Shown here: piece after piece, positions 39,320 to 51,200 of the stretch | Position numbering within the stretch: position 1 is the first letter of the stretch | Layout: each line of letters begins with the position of its first letter | Source of the DNA: Taenia hydatigena | Lineage: Eukaryota > Platyhelminthes > Cestoda > Cyclophyllidea > Taeniidae | DNA: 64,000 nucleotides | Direction of reading: 5' to 3' | Assembly: GCA_036345935.2 (NCBI GenBank) | Contig: JADWOT020000007.1 | Coordinates: forward strand, 8,430,163-8,494,162 | Notes under the pieces: generated by a model | What the model was told of the DNA's origin: nothing | What the model saw: the letters and a program-made list of their open reading frames with translations, nothing else | The model's database searches: none | Translations under genes and position numbers: made by a program

Positions 39320-40472
39320 CTGCAGACAACAGCGGACCATTCTGTGCAAGTTCATAGGGCATTCTATTTTCGAATAAAACACTAAAAAACGGTATTCGTG
39401 CTCACGTGCGCCTTACATGTTGACTGCATTCTCGTTAGCTGTGCTTTAAGCCTGTCAATGCACGCTTAAAGTCGAGGATCAATTAATCACTTATGAATGC
39501 ACGCGCGACTAAACCATCAGAGAAACTCGCTGGGGCACAGGTTCGAGTTTGGTTTCCTTTAAATGATCCCTGGCCTTCATTCGCAGCTTTTGGACTAGCT
39601 TTGTCAGACTCTTGCCGACCACCTTGAATCAGACGCACTCCACTCCACGCTGAACCTATCCTGCAGCCATCGCTTGCATCTGAGGCCTCAATCTGCTAGC
39701 GCTGTACGGCGCCTCACAGTTCCGTCATACCGTGTGTTGCTATGCTCACGCATCCGCCCCTTCTCGTACCACTTTAGACGAGCACTCACCTCACTTCTCC
39801 CCTCCTAGTCACTTACGCACCTGCCGTCTACCCCAGCTTATTCTTCCACTTCAGAAGTGCTTTCTGTCTCGCCTCGTATGTACCGCACGTGTCAAGTGCC
39901 TTCTCATGCTAGAGCGCCTGTAGCAAGATAGCGTGGAGGAAGGAGGTCAGGGCAGTACACGCGAAGGCACAACACGCTGAATCTGCTGCCTCATTTTTTT
40001 GTTTGATGTATTTGTCAGTGATGCATAGCTCTCAGTAATGCAATTTGAAAGCCAGTCCTTTGTTAAAATATATGGAGCTTGAAGGATTTCAAAGACACAC
40101 TAACATCTGCACATGTGCAAGGCAGTGGGCAGGTGGAAAAATGCATAATCTTCCTCTTGAAATTTTAAAGGCTTCCAAGCATGATGTAAATTTTATAAGT
40201 TGCTGACAACTGCCTCAACTTAGCCTTTGCGCATGCGGCTGCAGCTCATTCATCCACCCCGTAATGGGCTTAGGCAATAAGCAGATTATAACTTATGGCC
40301 ATCAAAGTACCGGTAGTTTAGCTGCAACTACCAAAGTTAAAGTTACAACTATGGCAAAAATGTGTATTCTACTTTGGCAGACCGTTTGGCCAACAAACTG
40401 AACTTTTATTCATGCGGAAATAAGAGGAGGTGCATGGAAGCAAAATACATGCATTCACCAACATTGGGAGCA

Positions 40473-40499
40473 AAAAGTGCTTTTCTAAAAAGCACTTTT
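40473..40499. other. Short near-perfect hairpin
   Basis: AAAAGTGCTTTT and AAAAGCACTTTT form a 12-bp inverted repeat around a loop of about 2-3 bases. Isolated; no associated gene. Confidence 0.5.
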
Positions 40500-42196
40500 G
40501 CGGTGGTTTTTGGCAGCAAATTAAGGAGTATTTGCACTGATTTAACCTCCTCTGTGATGTCTACTGTCTTGAACATGTCCCTTGAAGTGACTTTAGTGAC
40601 GCTGATGCCTCCTGGACAAATTTACAAGGCCTTTTGGCAGCCCTAACAAATAGGATCCCAATATCTGATGCAAAGTGCAAGGAAACTGGTTGGATTGATA
40701 AGTCTACTTGCACGATACGCAACTTGAAGAATGCATGGACAGCTGTTTTGTAGGTCTTCAGAAAAACTCACAGATGCATACCTGCAAATACGTGTTTCCC
40801 GAAAATACTCATAAGTGGGTTAACATCTACGAGGAAACTGCTGTGTTTTCAACAACATCCATCTTTGGCTATTCCTGCTAGTGCAACCCACATTGTACGA
40901 GTACAGGACTGTCAATATAAAAAATTACCTGGTGGATTCCAAAACAGTCCTTCAGTTCGCTATGATTTTAGCCAATAAATTAGGCAAATTAGCTGACAAT
41001 CTCATAACTTCAACGGCTGAAGCCATCTGTCCAGTAATCCAGTAGGCATAATTGAACGAATGCTGTTGCCTTAAGCAAATATAAAGTGATTGACAGTAAA
41101 AATGAAGTCCTACTACGAATTTTTTCTAACTGATCCGACAGCAACTATTCAACACCACTTCACACTCAATGGCAGCTAGTGAATGTGCGCACAGACTCGA
41201 AGGTTGAAAGGCAAACTTACCACAAAAATTACACCACTACCTCTAGGAGATTGACGAGGAGAAATATAGAGAGAGAACTGCATGATTGAACTGGATCAAA
41301 TGCTCTCCCAGTTAGAAGAAACACACAAACACGTATGCCAACTGACAAGAACTCGAGGCAATTTTACGCACATTTTTTCGTTTTATCAACTCTAATCCAA
41401 GAATTAAGTAGCCCGACCGTCAGGCACGCTAATCGATCGCCCAACCTGAATAACAAACCACTTTTAAACTCATTTATGGTAAAGATGGTTTAGCGGTAAA
41501 TGCAAAGACTACCTTGCCTTGGCGTTGTCTGTAGCACGACGACTAACCCAGCTATGGCTACATTCCTTCACTGGTGGTTGTTCTGGTAAATCGACCCTAT
41601 TTGTAGTCATTTGTCTGCAATTTAAACAATCAATTCAGTTTAGCAGTTTCGCTGATGCTCTGAATGATTCCTTCCTTAGTTCTTTTAACACGAACAGAAG
41701 CTCTTACTGACATTTGCAAAAGGATGGATTTCTTGTGGTAAGCCATGCTTAGTGGCAAGCATTAGGTGCAGAAATGAATGTATTGCATTTTTAAGTTGCT
41801 AGAAGACGCTTTTAGATTACCTCGAGCAATATCAGCAGGTTTTTGTTGCAGAAATGTTATTCATTGCTACTCGCCTTGCATACGCGAGGGGCACAGCGAA
41901 TAATGCTACCAAGATATGACTTGACTGAAGAATACTAGAACTTGCTTTTTGCGATCCAATTTTAACTTAAAACAACTTATTTAATTTCTGGAGAAACAAT
42001 TAGGTACGTACATAATACGTATGTGTTAGACCAAAATGCTAGTTGGAACCCAGACTGACATTTTGGAATATGAGAGCTTGATTATTGCACCTTATATATC
42101 TCGAGTCCTCCCGGAAGTCTTATGATAGAACATATAGCGCTAATGAATAGACGAATTTAGAGGCTATCAGCAAGGCTTTCGTGCCATGCTGCAGAA

Positions 42197-42778
42197 TGAG
42201 AGTCAACCAATAGAGACTGAAGCATATGCATGCATTAATGGAGAACGAAATGGCTTATCAAATCACTGTGCGTTACCTTGTTGACATAAACAAATTAATT
42301 GTCAAGTTGTGATAATAATTAGGCAACTATAACTGGCACAAAGACAATCTGGGCACTTTCTATGTCATCACAGAAAATAGCGGCAGCAAAATAATGGCTC
42401 TACTTTGACAAAATTTGCTAAATAATTCCCAAGTGCCTCCTTTATGACTATAGTCCGAGAAATTAGTAACACTTATTCGCCATTTTGAACAAACAAATTT
42501 CTGCGAACCGACTCGCCTGCACTCCAGAAAACGAGAGGTATCCTTTTAGGAGGTATCGAAGGTTAGCCCTTATGTGCCTCAACACTCACAAATGGCGAGC
42601 AGATTAATAGACAAGAAACTGACTTGCTAATGTCATTTAAGCAGTAGAACTTATGATCTGAGCGTGCATACGTTGATTTGAGTGATTAGTCGACAAAACA
42701 AATTCCATTCCTTCATCAACTGCGCATCATTTTTGCCACCGATCCAACGGAAACATCGGTTTCAAATATTGTTGTCCA
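42197..42778 (+). repeat. Dispersed repeat family B, copy 2 (~580 bp)
   Basis: Full-length match to 9279-9835 (anchors CTTATCAAATCACT, ACTCGCCTGCACTCCAGA, TTTGCCACCGATCCAAC), same orientation, with dispersed substitutions and indels. Unlike copy 1 it is not directly joined to the tRNA-Phe SINE, which lies ~450 bases away, so the two are separate families. Confidence 0.75.
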
Positions 42779-43227
42779 TTTTTTCGAGTATTAGAGTGCA
42801 CAACACAACAGAAACGGTTAATTTGTTTTAGTGTACCTAAAAATTAGGTAAATATTTTGGAAATAGGTGACAGATTTTTGCTGAAAAGTGTAATATTTCA
42901 TTGAGTAAGAGAACGAATGCGAGAATCTACTGTACAGTAGAACAACGGTAGCACGTTTCTTAAAGAATTTTTCGGAGTCGTGGAAGCCAAAAAGGATTTA
43001 CACGCGATCATTTACTAGCACCTCAAGCAGGACCCAAACCTACGCAGAAAAGACACATTGAACACCCAGTCCATCGTCTTTCCCACCCGGCCATCGAGAA
43101 ACCTTTCTAATTCCCCCATCCCTTGTCGCCGGCGCCATGCGGACGTGGCCTGCATCTTTGCACTACTTGAGCTCACCACAGCACAGCAGCAACGTTACCA
43201 TTGCCAACACTGCAAACATTGTCATCC

Positions 43228-43531
43228 ATGGTCTTTGCACGGATGACTAAGGGCGTTAGACTGAAGACCCAAATGCCCCGGCTCCGTCCTGGCTCGCGGC
43301 AGGGTCGTTATTGCACTCTCACTACACAACCTTTTCTTTGCATACGTCTCTATGCATCCGGATACGGTGGAAAATGGACAACTGTAAAGGCGCTTAGAGT
43401 GAAGTAAAGTAGGCTGTCTGTCGCTTGCGTGGAAAGCAATAACTGCTACCGCATTGCACGTGAGAATCATACTCTCGTCAATATACTCAATGGAACCACG
43501 ATCCGTCGCCTTAATCGTCTGACTACCGCGG
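43228..43531 (+). repeat. tRNA-Phe-derived SINE, copy 2
   Basis: The head carries GGCGTTAGACTGAAGACCCA, a near-exact tRNA-Phe anticodon arm, with a decayed D arm and T arm. The body matches 8980-9280, for example GCGTGGAAAGCAATAACTGC against GCGTGGAGAGCAACAAACGC. The 130-codon minus-strand frame here is a shadow of the repeat. Confidence 0.65.
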
Positions 43532-43736
43532 CAGGTCACCACTTGCACACCTGCCCACCTTAACACCACGCACACCGTCAATGCCCTCAGTGCTGCGCTG
43601 TGCGCACTCTCCATGCTTCGGTCATTCTGCCAACCTTACTCGCCGTCTCCTGTTCACAACTTTACCAGTGCCCTAACAACGCTATTCAAATGACCACCGC
43701 TCCTAATTTTCCGGTGCACCCTATAGCTAAACTCAC

Positions 43737-43925
43737 CTGCTTGAGTAGCTGCATGACCTACGTCCTGAAGCAATGAAAGCACCTGTGGTTCAGTAGCGGT
43801 GTTCCAAATGCCACCCACCCACTGCACACTGGGCATTACGCAGTGTCGTAGGATGTGGTCTGGCGCGATGAATTGTATTGTTGCTGGGGCGATTGTCGGT
43901 ATCAGCAAGCGCGACAGCATGTGGA
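43737..43925 (-). CDS. Candidate exon of an unrecognised minus-strand gene
   Basis: On the minus strand TATTAG acceptor and AAGCAG|gtgagt donor (a near-perfect consensus) bound a 189-base open block, phase 1 in and phase 1 out. It reads as amphipathic helical protein (IQFIAPDHILRHCVMPSVQW, then ATEPQVLSLLQDVGHAA), the look of a HEAT/ARM-type helical repeat. That resemblance is an impression and not a motif match. It is opposite in strand to, and about 1.3 kb upstream of, the DUR3-like gene. Confidence 0.35.
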
Positions 43926-43993
43926 CTAATATGAGGCTCTTTCCCTTTATCTGTATGTAAATTTACATGTCGGGATTACGTGCGAAGCTGAGT

Positions 43994-44028
43994 CACTTAG
44001 GCTGATGACCTCACTTTAAGCCTAAGTG
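43994..44028. other. 10-bp inverted repeat with 15-base loop
   Basis: CACTTAGGCT and AGCCTAAGTG flank a 15-base loop. It sits just upstream of repeat family D copy 2 and may be part of that element. Confidence 0.5.
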
Positions 44029-44074
44029 TCCGAGATTATAGTGCCAGTCCCAATCCGAGTGAAGGAAAAGAGTG

Positions 44075-44215
44075 GGAGGCGGAGAAATTAGGCCAAGGAA
44101 AGCGAATGGATGGGTGATGTGAAGGCCAAGTTGTAACAAATTGAAAAAGCCAAATCAACGCATCAATTCACCATTCATGCGGCTCCTTCGCCGGTGACCA
44201 AGCTGGACCCACAAA
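44075..44215 (+). repeat. Dispersed repeat family D, copy 2
   Basis: Counterpart of 7830-7966: GGAGAAATTAGGCCAAGGAA, and about 100 bases later TGCGGCTCCTTCGCCGGTG. Diverged; class unknown. Confidence 0.45.
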
Positions 44216-44504
44216 AAGAAGAGCGACGAATAAATGAGTTTTGTTCTCTTTAATGAATCCCATCACACACCCAGTAAAAATTTTGAATAACATCTCTTGT
44301 CAACATGCATTATCGCGTGCTTCGGCAGCAATGGTGTCTGTCAGGTTAAATTTTTGCTTTACTTACCCACATGATTGAATAAACTTGTAATGCTCTTGCC
44401 GACATACCCAGTCCAAGCGCTATTGTGCATCTTGGAAATGTGTATGCCTATGCGCAGGTTCAAATACATGGATGGATCAGTGATTTCTATGCCAAAGGAA
44501 TCGA

Positions 44505-44810
44505 CTATGCACATGCATGCATCACTAATGTGGAAACATCCTTAAAGGGATATCCCCACATATGATTACATCAACAACGATGACAATTGCATGAAAGCAA
44601 GCGTTAGCATACAATTATTTGACTTCGCTAACGCATGCATAATTTCGTATAAGCATGCGCACTCCATTCTAAAAGCGCAATGCACATTCGCACATGCATT
44701 TATTTCAATAATAAAGATTGCGTACACATGTATTCGCATGCATATATGCATTCATCACTGCAAATACTATCCTGACAACACTGTGCTTTCAAACAGTAAA
44801 AAATGCATGT
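44505..44810. repeat. Cluster of GCATGC/ATGCAT palindromes
   Basis: At least seven TGCAT/ATGCA-type palindromic hexamers fall within ~300 bases (for example CACATGCATGCATCAC, CGCATGCATATATGCATTC). The open frames on both strands here (61 and 100 codons) are by-products of this composition. Confidence 0.4.
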
Positions 44811-45229
44811 CTTCTGTTTTCTTCATTTTAGTCCATTTTTATATATATTTGGCCCTAAGTGCAATCCTGATTTATTGGTTCCAATTTCGGTAAGGAACAT
44901 ATTACCACTGGGTAATATTTAGGCCTTTTTCCAGAGCCTCGCTTCACCCGGTGCAGGCATTTAAATGATTTTTGGGTTACTCTTCTCCCTCTATTGCGTG
45001 TTATCCCATGTCCTTAAGTTTACACTGAGTGGGTGTTATGGGCACCCACAATTAAACCAAAAGCCTTAGAATGTACTTTTCCTTATCCATTTACCTTTCG
45101 AGTTGTGCTACTCACTCCCACTTCGTTGACGCCCAGAATCCATTAGTAGGGCGAGAATACCCTTTAAAGTTCTCGGGCACATGCAATCTTTCCTAGAGCA
45201 ACAAGTTCATTTAGATCGACGCGTGGAGC

Positions 45230-48200
45230 ATGGAAGACACTGAGCCTGAGGAATGTGTACATGTACGACCAGAACCAGGAGTTACGATGAATGTGAGTCG
45301 GCCGTTACCTTCACCGGCTAACCAGGCGTGTCAGAATCTTCAAAAGGCGTCCCGTAGAAGATTGGTCAAAGCACTAAGCAACAGAGATGTGGCCAGAGTT
45401 ACATGCACCATTCTTCTCGTGGCTATTGCTGTTGACATCATCTGCACTCTTTGCGCGAGAAAGCGCAAACGCGTAAGTTTTAGAGGTGTTGCTATTCCAT
45501 TTATAAATATTTATACCAACGTGACTAAACTATTCTATTCAAATTAACTACTCGTGGTTACCTTAATGAAGCTGTCGCTTTAAACACAGTTTTGTTTGCT
45601 TTTGTGGTTGAAAATCATTCTAGAGTGATTCTGATGTCTGATTGGTTTTGTTATGGCCTCCCACCCTGGACATTGTCTGCCACTATTTTTGTCATCTAAA
45701 CTTTAGTACGTTAGCCTTTGGCCATGGGAACTGCTTTTTGTAGTAGCACTTGGGGTTGCTAGACCTAGTCGTTGCATGCCCTTTAAATACTTATCCAAGC
45801 AAAACATTAATTTCTGCTGTGCAGCATTCGCATTTGATTTAGACCAAATGGTGAGGTTTTTTGTGGCTAGCCTTTTTATTTATGTTGCAAACCAACTAAA
45901 GTGTAGTAAGCATGATATTTAATATTTATGTCAAATTAGTTTTCATAGAAGGAAACAAGTGAATAAAATACTTCTACCTTAGGAGTTATGAGAAATCCCT
46001 CTTAGGAAAAATTAGGTTTTAGTGTCCTAATGTGCAAACACTTATTGCAGTCAGGTGCATAAATTATCCCTTTTGCTTCAAACATAGGGCTGAGTGTTCT
46101 ATAATTAAAAGGGGCTTGTTGATGACCCAATTTTCCAGCGCCACTTCGCAGTCTCGTCTGCATCTACTAGGTGTGCTCGTAAAACAGTTCGACAATTTCG
46201 CTATTCTTTTAGACGAAGATGCAAGGGGACATTTGCAGCAGTTCCGATAGGCCACACAATCTCGGTATTGTCATTGCCTCCTTTATGGTGCAAATCACAT
46301 GGCCGACGACAATTCTGGAGGCTGTGAGAAGCACAGAACTGGTAGGACAGCATAATTATCTAGCGATCCTTCATTTAACCTAGGCTACATTTTATCCAAT
46401 AGCCAGGAATGCGACTATTCTAATGATAGCTAAACAGAACACTTGATTATGTCAACGGTTCGTGCTCTAGAAGACATTACTTTGGTACTTATCTGAGATA
46501 ATACTCCAACTTAAAGGTCAATAACCTAACGCGCTGGCATTTTATATCTGGTCTAGGGATCGGTATTTATGAAACTATCGCGCTGGTATTGGACACCAGA
46601 AATGCCATGATTTCGGTGCCACGTATCCATAAAATAGTAAGCGCTTATGCGGTTCAAAATTACCAATTATGTTGCAATTCTAACATTGCCTCTAAAATTC
46701 ACAAAATCATCGAGGCGTTTTCTAATACTCCTGTGTGATAGCGCAGCATGCAATATTTGCATTAAAGCCTAGCTATTGCATCCAAGGCGGAAGAGCTGCA
46801 AGGAGAAATTATAATTTTGAGGTGATCCCCTTAGTCGGTTGGGCCGACTCGCTTTGCCGCGTAGCCATCGGCACATCACATCTAAACTAAATGCTACTTT
46901 CTCATCGTGTCGTGTTTTTCACAGGGTTGAGGTGTCAAAAATATCAGTCGCTTTAAACAATAGACATCGGGTACTCGCTTTGACATTCGAAGACAGGGCT
47001 TAATCGACTAGTATATGGCGCACGGTTCGGTACAGTCTGTTGGCATACACAGGCACCACATGCATGTTATAATGATGGCCAACGCATTAATGCTATGAAC
47101 AGCTCAAAAGTGCAGCCTCACTTGTGGATATAGTACGGCATTGCCGGTAGCAAATACACGCCAGCAAGCTGTGCGCTGGTTCACACCATCTTCGTGCTGC
47201 TGCTCTTGGAATTTCGTACCAGGGCGCCTAAAGCCCACACCATTGCTCAATTCGTTGGCCATCGCTTCGGCTTATTTGCCCACATTCTCACCATCACCGT
47301 TAGCCTCCTCACCAGCTTATACACCCTCACTGTCATCATCACTGGTAAGCAACACTTATCTTACTACATACATTTCGTCGGCGGTCACACAGAATGGCCT
47401 GCATTAGTTCTGTCCTCTTCCCTTTGGCAGAAGGTTCATTGGTTTTGAAGGCCGTAACCAAGAATGTAAGCGAGACCGTCATCGCATCGATAGTCTTCAT
47501 TCTAGTTGGTGCCCTATTGGTGGTGGCGCGGCGCAGAAGCTACAGTCCCATCATCTACATCATTGCTATCACCATCCTCCTCATTTGTGCCATTCTCATA
47601 TTCAGTGCGCTGCATGTGCCAACATCCTTAGCACTTGGTATGCTCCTTTCATGACTGCCGTTGCAATGTCCTCTCCAAAGCAAATGAGGTTTGGCTGTTA
47701 TTGAATTGTTCATGCAAAACGCATATCCGCATGTGATATCGGTTTGGAAGGTTAATGATGTTCTGAACATGATAGTTAAGTAGATTCACGGTGACAGGGT
47801 GCAGATCGTGCAGGCTTTTATGCATGAAACGAAAGCAAATTAGACTGGAAATGCAAGGAAGCTTTATCTTGTCATCAAAAACTTGTGACAGCTTTTCGTG
47901 AGACGGTGATTTTACTAACGTGGCTGATTTATTGCGAAACAATGACACCTGATGCTGAGATGAAGACAGAGACGGGAATGCAACAAGACCGCACCTTCAT
48001 GGATGGATTAAAATGGCCAACTAATTTTCAAGGCAACTGAATTAAATAACCTACAGAAGATAAAGCGCAGTAGTGCAGACTCACTTGCGAAAAATAAACG
48101 AAATGGAAAAAAATTGCAGCATAGAGGCAGTTGTCTTATCTTGAAAGCATTTTCACTCAAAACACCTAAAAAATAAGTAGGCGGGACAGCTAGGATTATT

Positions 48201-51200
48201 AACAAGTTCGCCAATTTGCTCAAATCCGACGTGCAAAAACTAAGCATAGAGATCCTCGAGATTTCTGCGCAAAAGTGCTGTTAAGCTTATGCTCACTTGT
48301 AGTAAATGAGTTGCATTACATCTGTTCTGCTGGTAGATAATCATCCGACATTAGTCATTTTGCCACTCTTGAACAAGTATGCTATTGAAGGTAAAACAAA
48401 TTGTCTAATTGCTTACTTACATGGCTTGACACCTTTCATGTTCACAACCTGAATACAAACGTTTTCCCCCACGTATAGCGCACTCATGAGTAGGCCGGTT
48501 ATTACCTACAAGTGAAGGCAATACAGTTTGCATCAGTCGAATTTTAAAAGCAGGGCCGATGAAGACAAGGAATAATATGGTTAAAGTTAAAATCAAAACT
48601 ATTTTTTGAATAGAATGCAACAACTTAAGTAGGACAGGTAAACTTGTGTAACACATTACTATAATCAGTAATCCTGATGCATCATGGAGTCGTGAGTGAC
48701 TGTAGTGTCACCTAAATTCGACTGATGGTGTGGATTTTTGGGCATAATTTTGAGCTGCATTGTAGGCAACATGGACAGCTTCTACAAGTTATTAAGGTGC
48801 TACAATAAATCAGACTATGGGATTGGGGATTCCATGACCAGTGGATCCGATGACAGAATCCTCAGCGATAGTTGGCGCATTTGCATCACTCCTTGGTCCC
48901 TTTCATATTCATGCTTAATATCATCCTCAAGATCACATGTCGCGGGTCCTGCTCGATCAAGCGCTATGGGAGACTTCAGTCAGCTTGCCGCCAAACCATG
49001 GAGTGCTTGGTCTACTTCTGGCCATCATCATGGCCTTTTGCATTCCATTTACACTCAGTGTGGTCTGCGGTTTGGGTTTTCGAGCACTGGAGTCAGCTTT
49101 CTTCAACGCAGCTCTTCTTGACAAGAGGCAAAAGGCACACGGCAAGTCTTTAATTCCTTAGTCGTACCATCGCGACTTAATATTTTTAAACCAGATTACA
49201 AGCCGACTTAAATTTTGTGATTAGACGATTTATCAGTTTATTATACCTTCATAAAAGTTGCGTTTTTAAATTTAATGGAAAGTAATAAACGCTTTAAGCA
49301 TGTTGGATGTAATGAGTTTTCACTCTGGGAAACAAAATGATTTGCATTATTGGACCATCGTATCATTGTACTGACTCGCTGACTGGATCCTATCACAGCC
49401 TCATCAACAGCATGCTGTTGTAGGTCTTGTGATTTTCGCAACTCCGATACACCTGCTGGGCAAGAGCGGCGTTTGGGTCATTTTCGTCGTGCTTCTCCTG
49501 CTCCTCGTGACCTCTTGCACGTTCAGCATTGTCGGCGCTTCATCAGTCCTGTATCACGATGTCTTCGCGGAGTACATTCGAGTGAGCTCTATCCAAATCA
49601 ATTTCTTGGCAATCTGAGCTTTACTTGCTAATTCTGATACCTGCGCCGAAATTTGGCATTAAGTGCATCAGGCACTGCACGACAGATTGACCAAAAACAA
49701 GTTCTTAGGTCTGCATAAATCATTGCAGAATTGTTGAGCACCAACGAGAAAACAAGATGACTCTACGACACTCAAATGCTGTGCGTGATTCATTGCATTC
49801 TGCGGTTTGTCTATTCTCTCTTCAGCCCTTCAAAAAGCAGGTAGACAAAGCAACATGTCTGCTCTGTGGCAGGCGACGCGATCATCTCGCGAGTCGACGG
49901 AATATCTGTCGCTGTCGCAGCATGCTCGAATGTTCGGCATGTCAAAGTGATACCTGGTACGACTGCAAGTAATGGCTGATAATAATGTCAAAGTAACTTT
50001 GCCGACATGATAGCCATAAAATACCAAACAATGGATTAGTTAAACATAGCCAATGACTGGCTATTTGGACGAATTCTGTCGTTGAGTATTCTATCATTTA
50101 AATGCGCCCATGCTCAATGCATAATCAGGATTGCTAAGTGTAAAGGAAAGGTAACGATCGCCATCTGTCTGAGGGAATGCGAAATTCAAGAAAAAACTAG
50201 GGCTAAGTGATAAGAGCTTGAATCAAATAAGAAACCAACGAAATGTTTTTATTTTCATGGAAAAATGCAGCTCATATAGTATGACAAACCAAAATAAAGT
50301 AAACTTGAAGATTGCTAGGTGTACCAGTCTACTGAGCTAACATTATAAATCGAACAAGATTTCTACAATCTGGCTGTGCATTTCCTTCGCATCATGAACT
50401 TGATAACGGTTGCATAGAGTTGGCTAGACATGGGCTTTTCTTGCTAACAACGCACAATGACACTCAAAACTGGCATTGGTGAAAAAAATTTTGACAAGAT
50501 AGTAAGGCGACTCTTCTCTCGCCTCTTTGTTTTGACAGGATCAAGGAGGAATGCAGCACCAGACCTGCCATAACACTGGTGTATGGCTGCCGGACACACG
50601 GTGCATATCGTGCCTACATGGACGAGATGTCGAGAAGCGAGCTACCGATTGCCTTTACTGTGACGACATGCATGATACCAGCATTCATTATCTTCTCTGA
50701 AATAGCGGTATGCACATAACTCTATTCTTTCAGGTTCATGTGGTTCTGGTAGCAGATTGGCTGATGCCCCACCAACGCAGCACAATGTGACTGCGATACA
50801 CTGTTTCCATCCACTCGATAACTTAACAGGTTATAATAGCAAAATTGAATGACTGATTCCATTCGATGAAATGAGACTACATAGAAGGGCAAACAGATAA
50901 GCAGACACGGCCAAATAGGTCCTAGGCGAGAATAATCGGTGATGTGGTGATTGCCTAAGTGTAGTCAACGAGTCATTTATGAGCGCATTTAAAGGAATAT
51001 CAACTTCAAAGTATTTAACTGGGAGTAATGTTAAGTGCGATGTCAACTTCGCATGTCCCCTCTTAAATCGCACTCAATTTAGGATTTCAGGTCCGCACAT
51101 GGTTTTTTCTGTTTATAATACAAACAAACATCCTCATTTAATCTATCAAACAAGACGACTTTTAAAATGTCTGAACTAATTTTGATGCTAGAAAACGGTG

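Larger units (their letters stand above)
36116..42196. other. Mostly non-coding DNA with a few candidate exons
   Basis: No recognised gene. Candidate minus-strand exons at 36916-37141 and 39239-39319 are listed separately. The longest plus-strand frame in the window (159 codons, 38320-38799) lies here but has no homologue or splice context and is compatible with chance. A short perfect hairpin occurs at 40473-40499. Confidence 0.35.

Noticed and set aside
43222..43614. 130-codon minus-strand open frame
   Set aside because: It overlaps the tRNA-Phe-derived SINE copy 2 and is explained by the repeat.
48738..49121. 127-codon plus-strand frame read straight through
   Set aside because: Only its first part (FYKLL region) fits the transporter. 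The rest is the wrong frame; the frame with VLLDQALWE fits the family.
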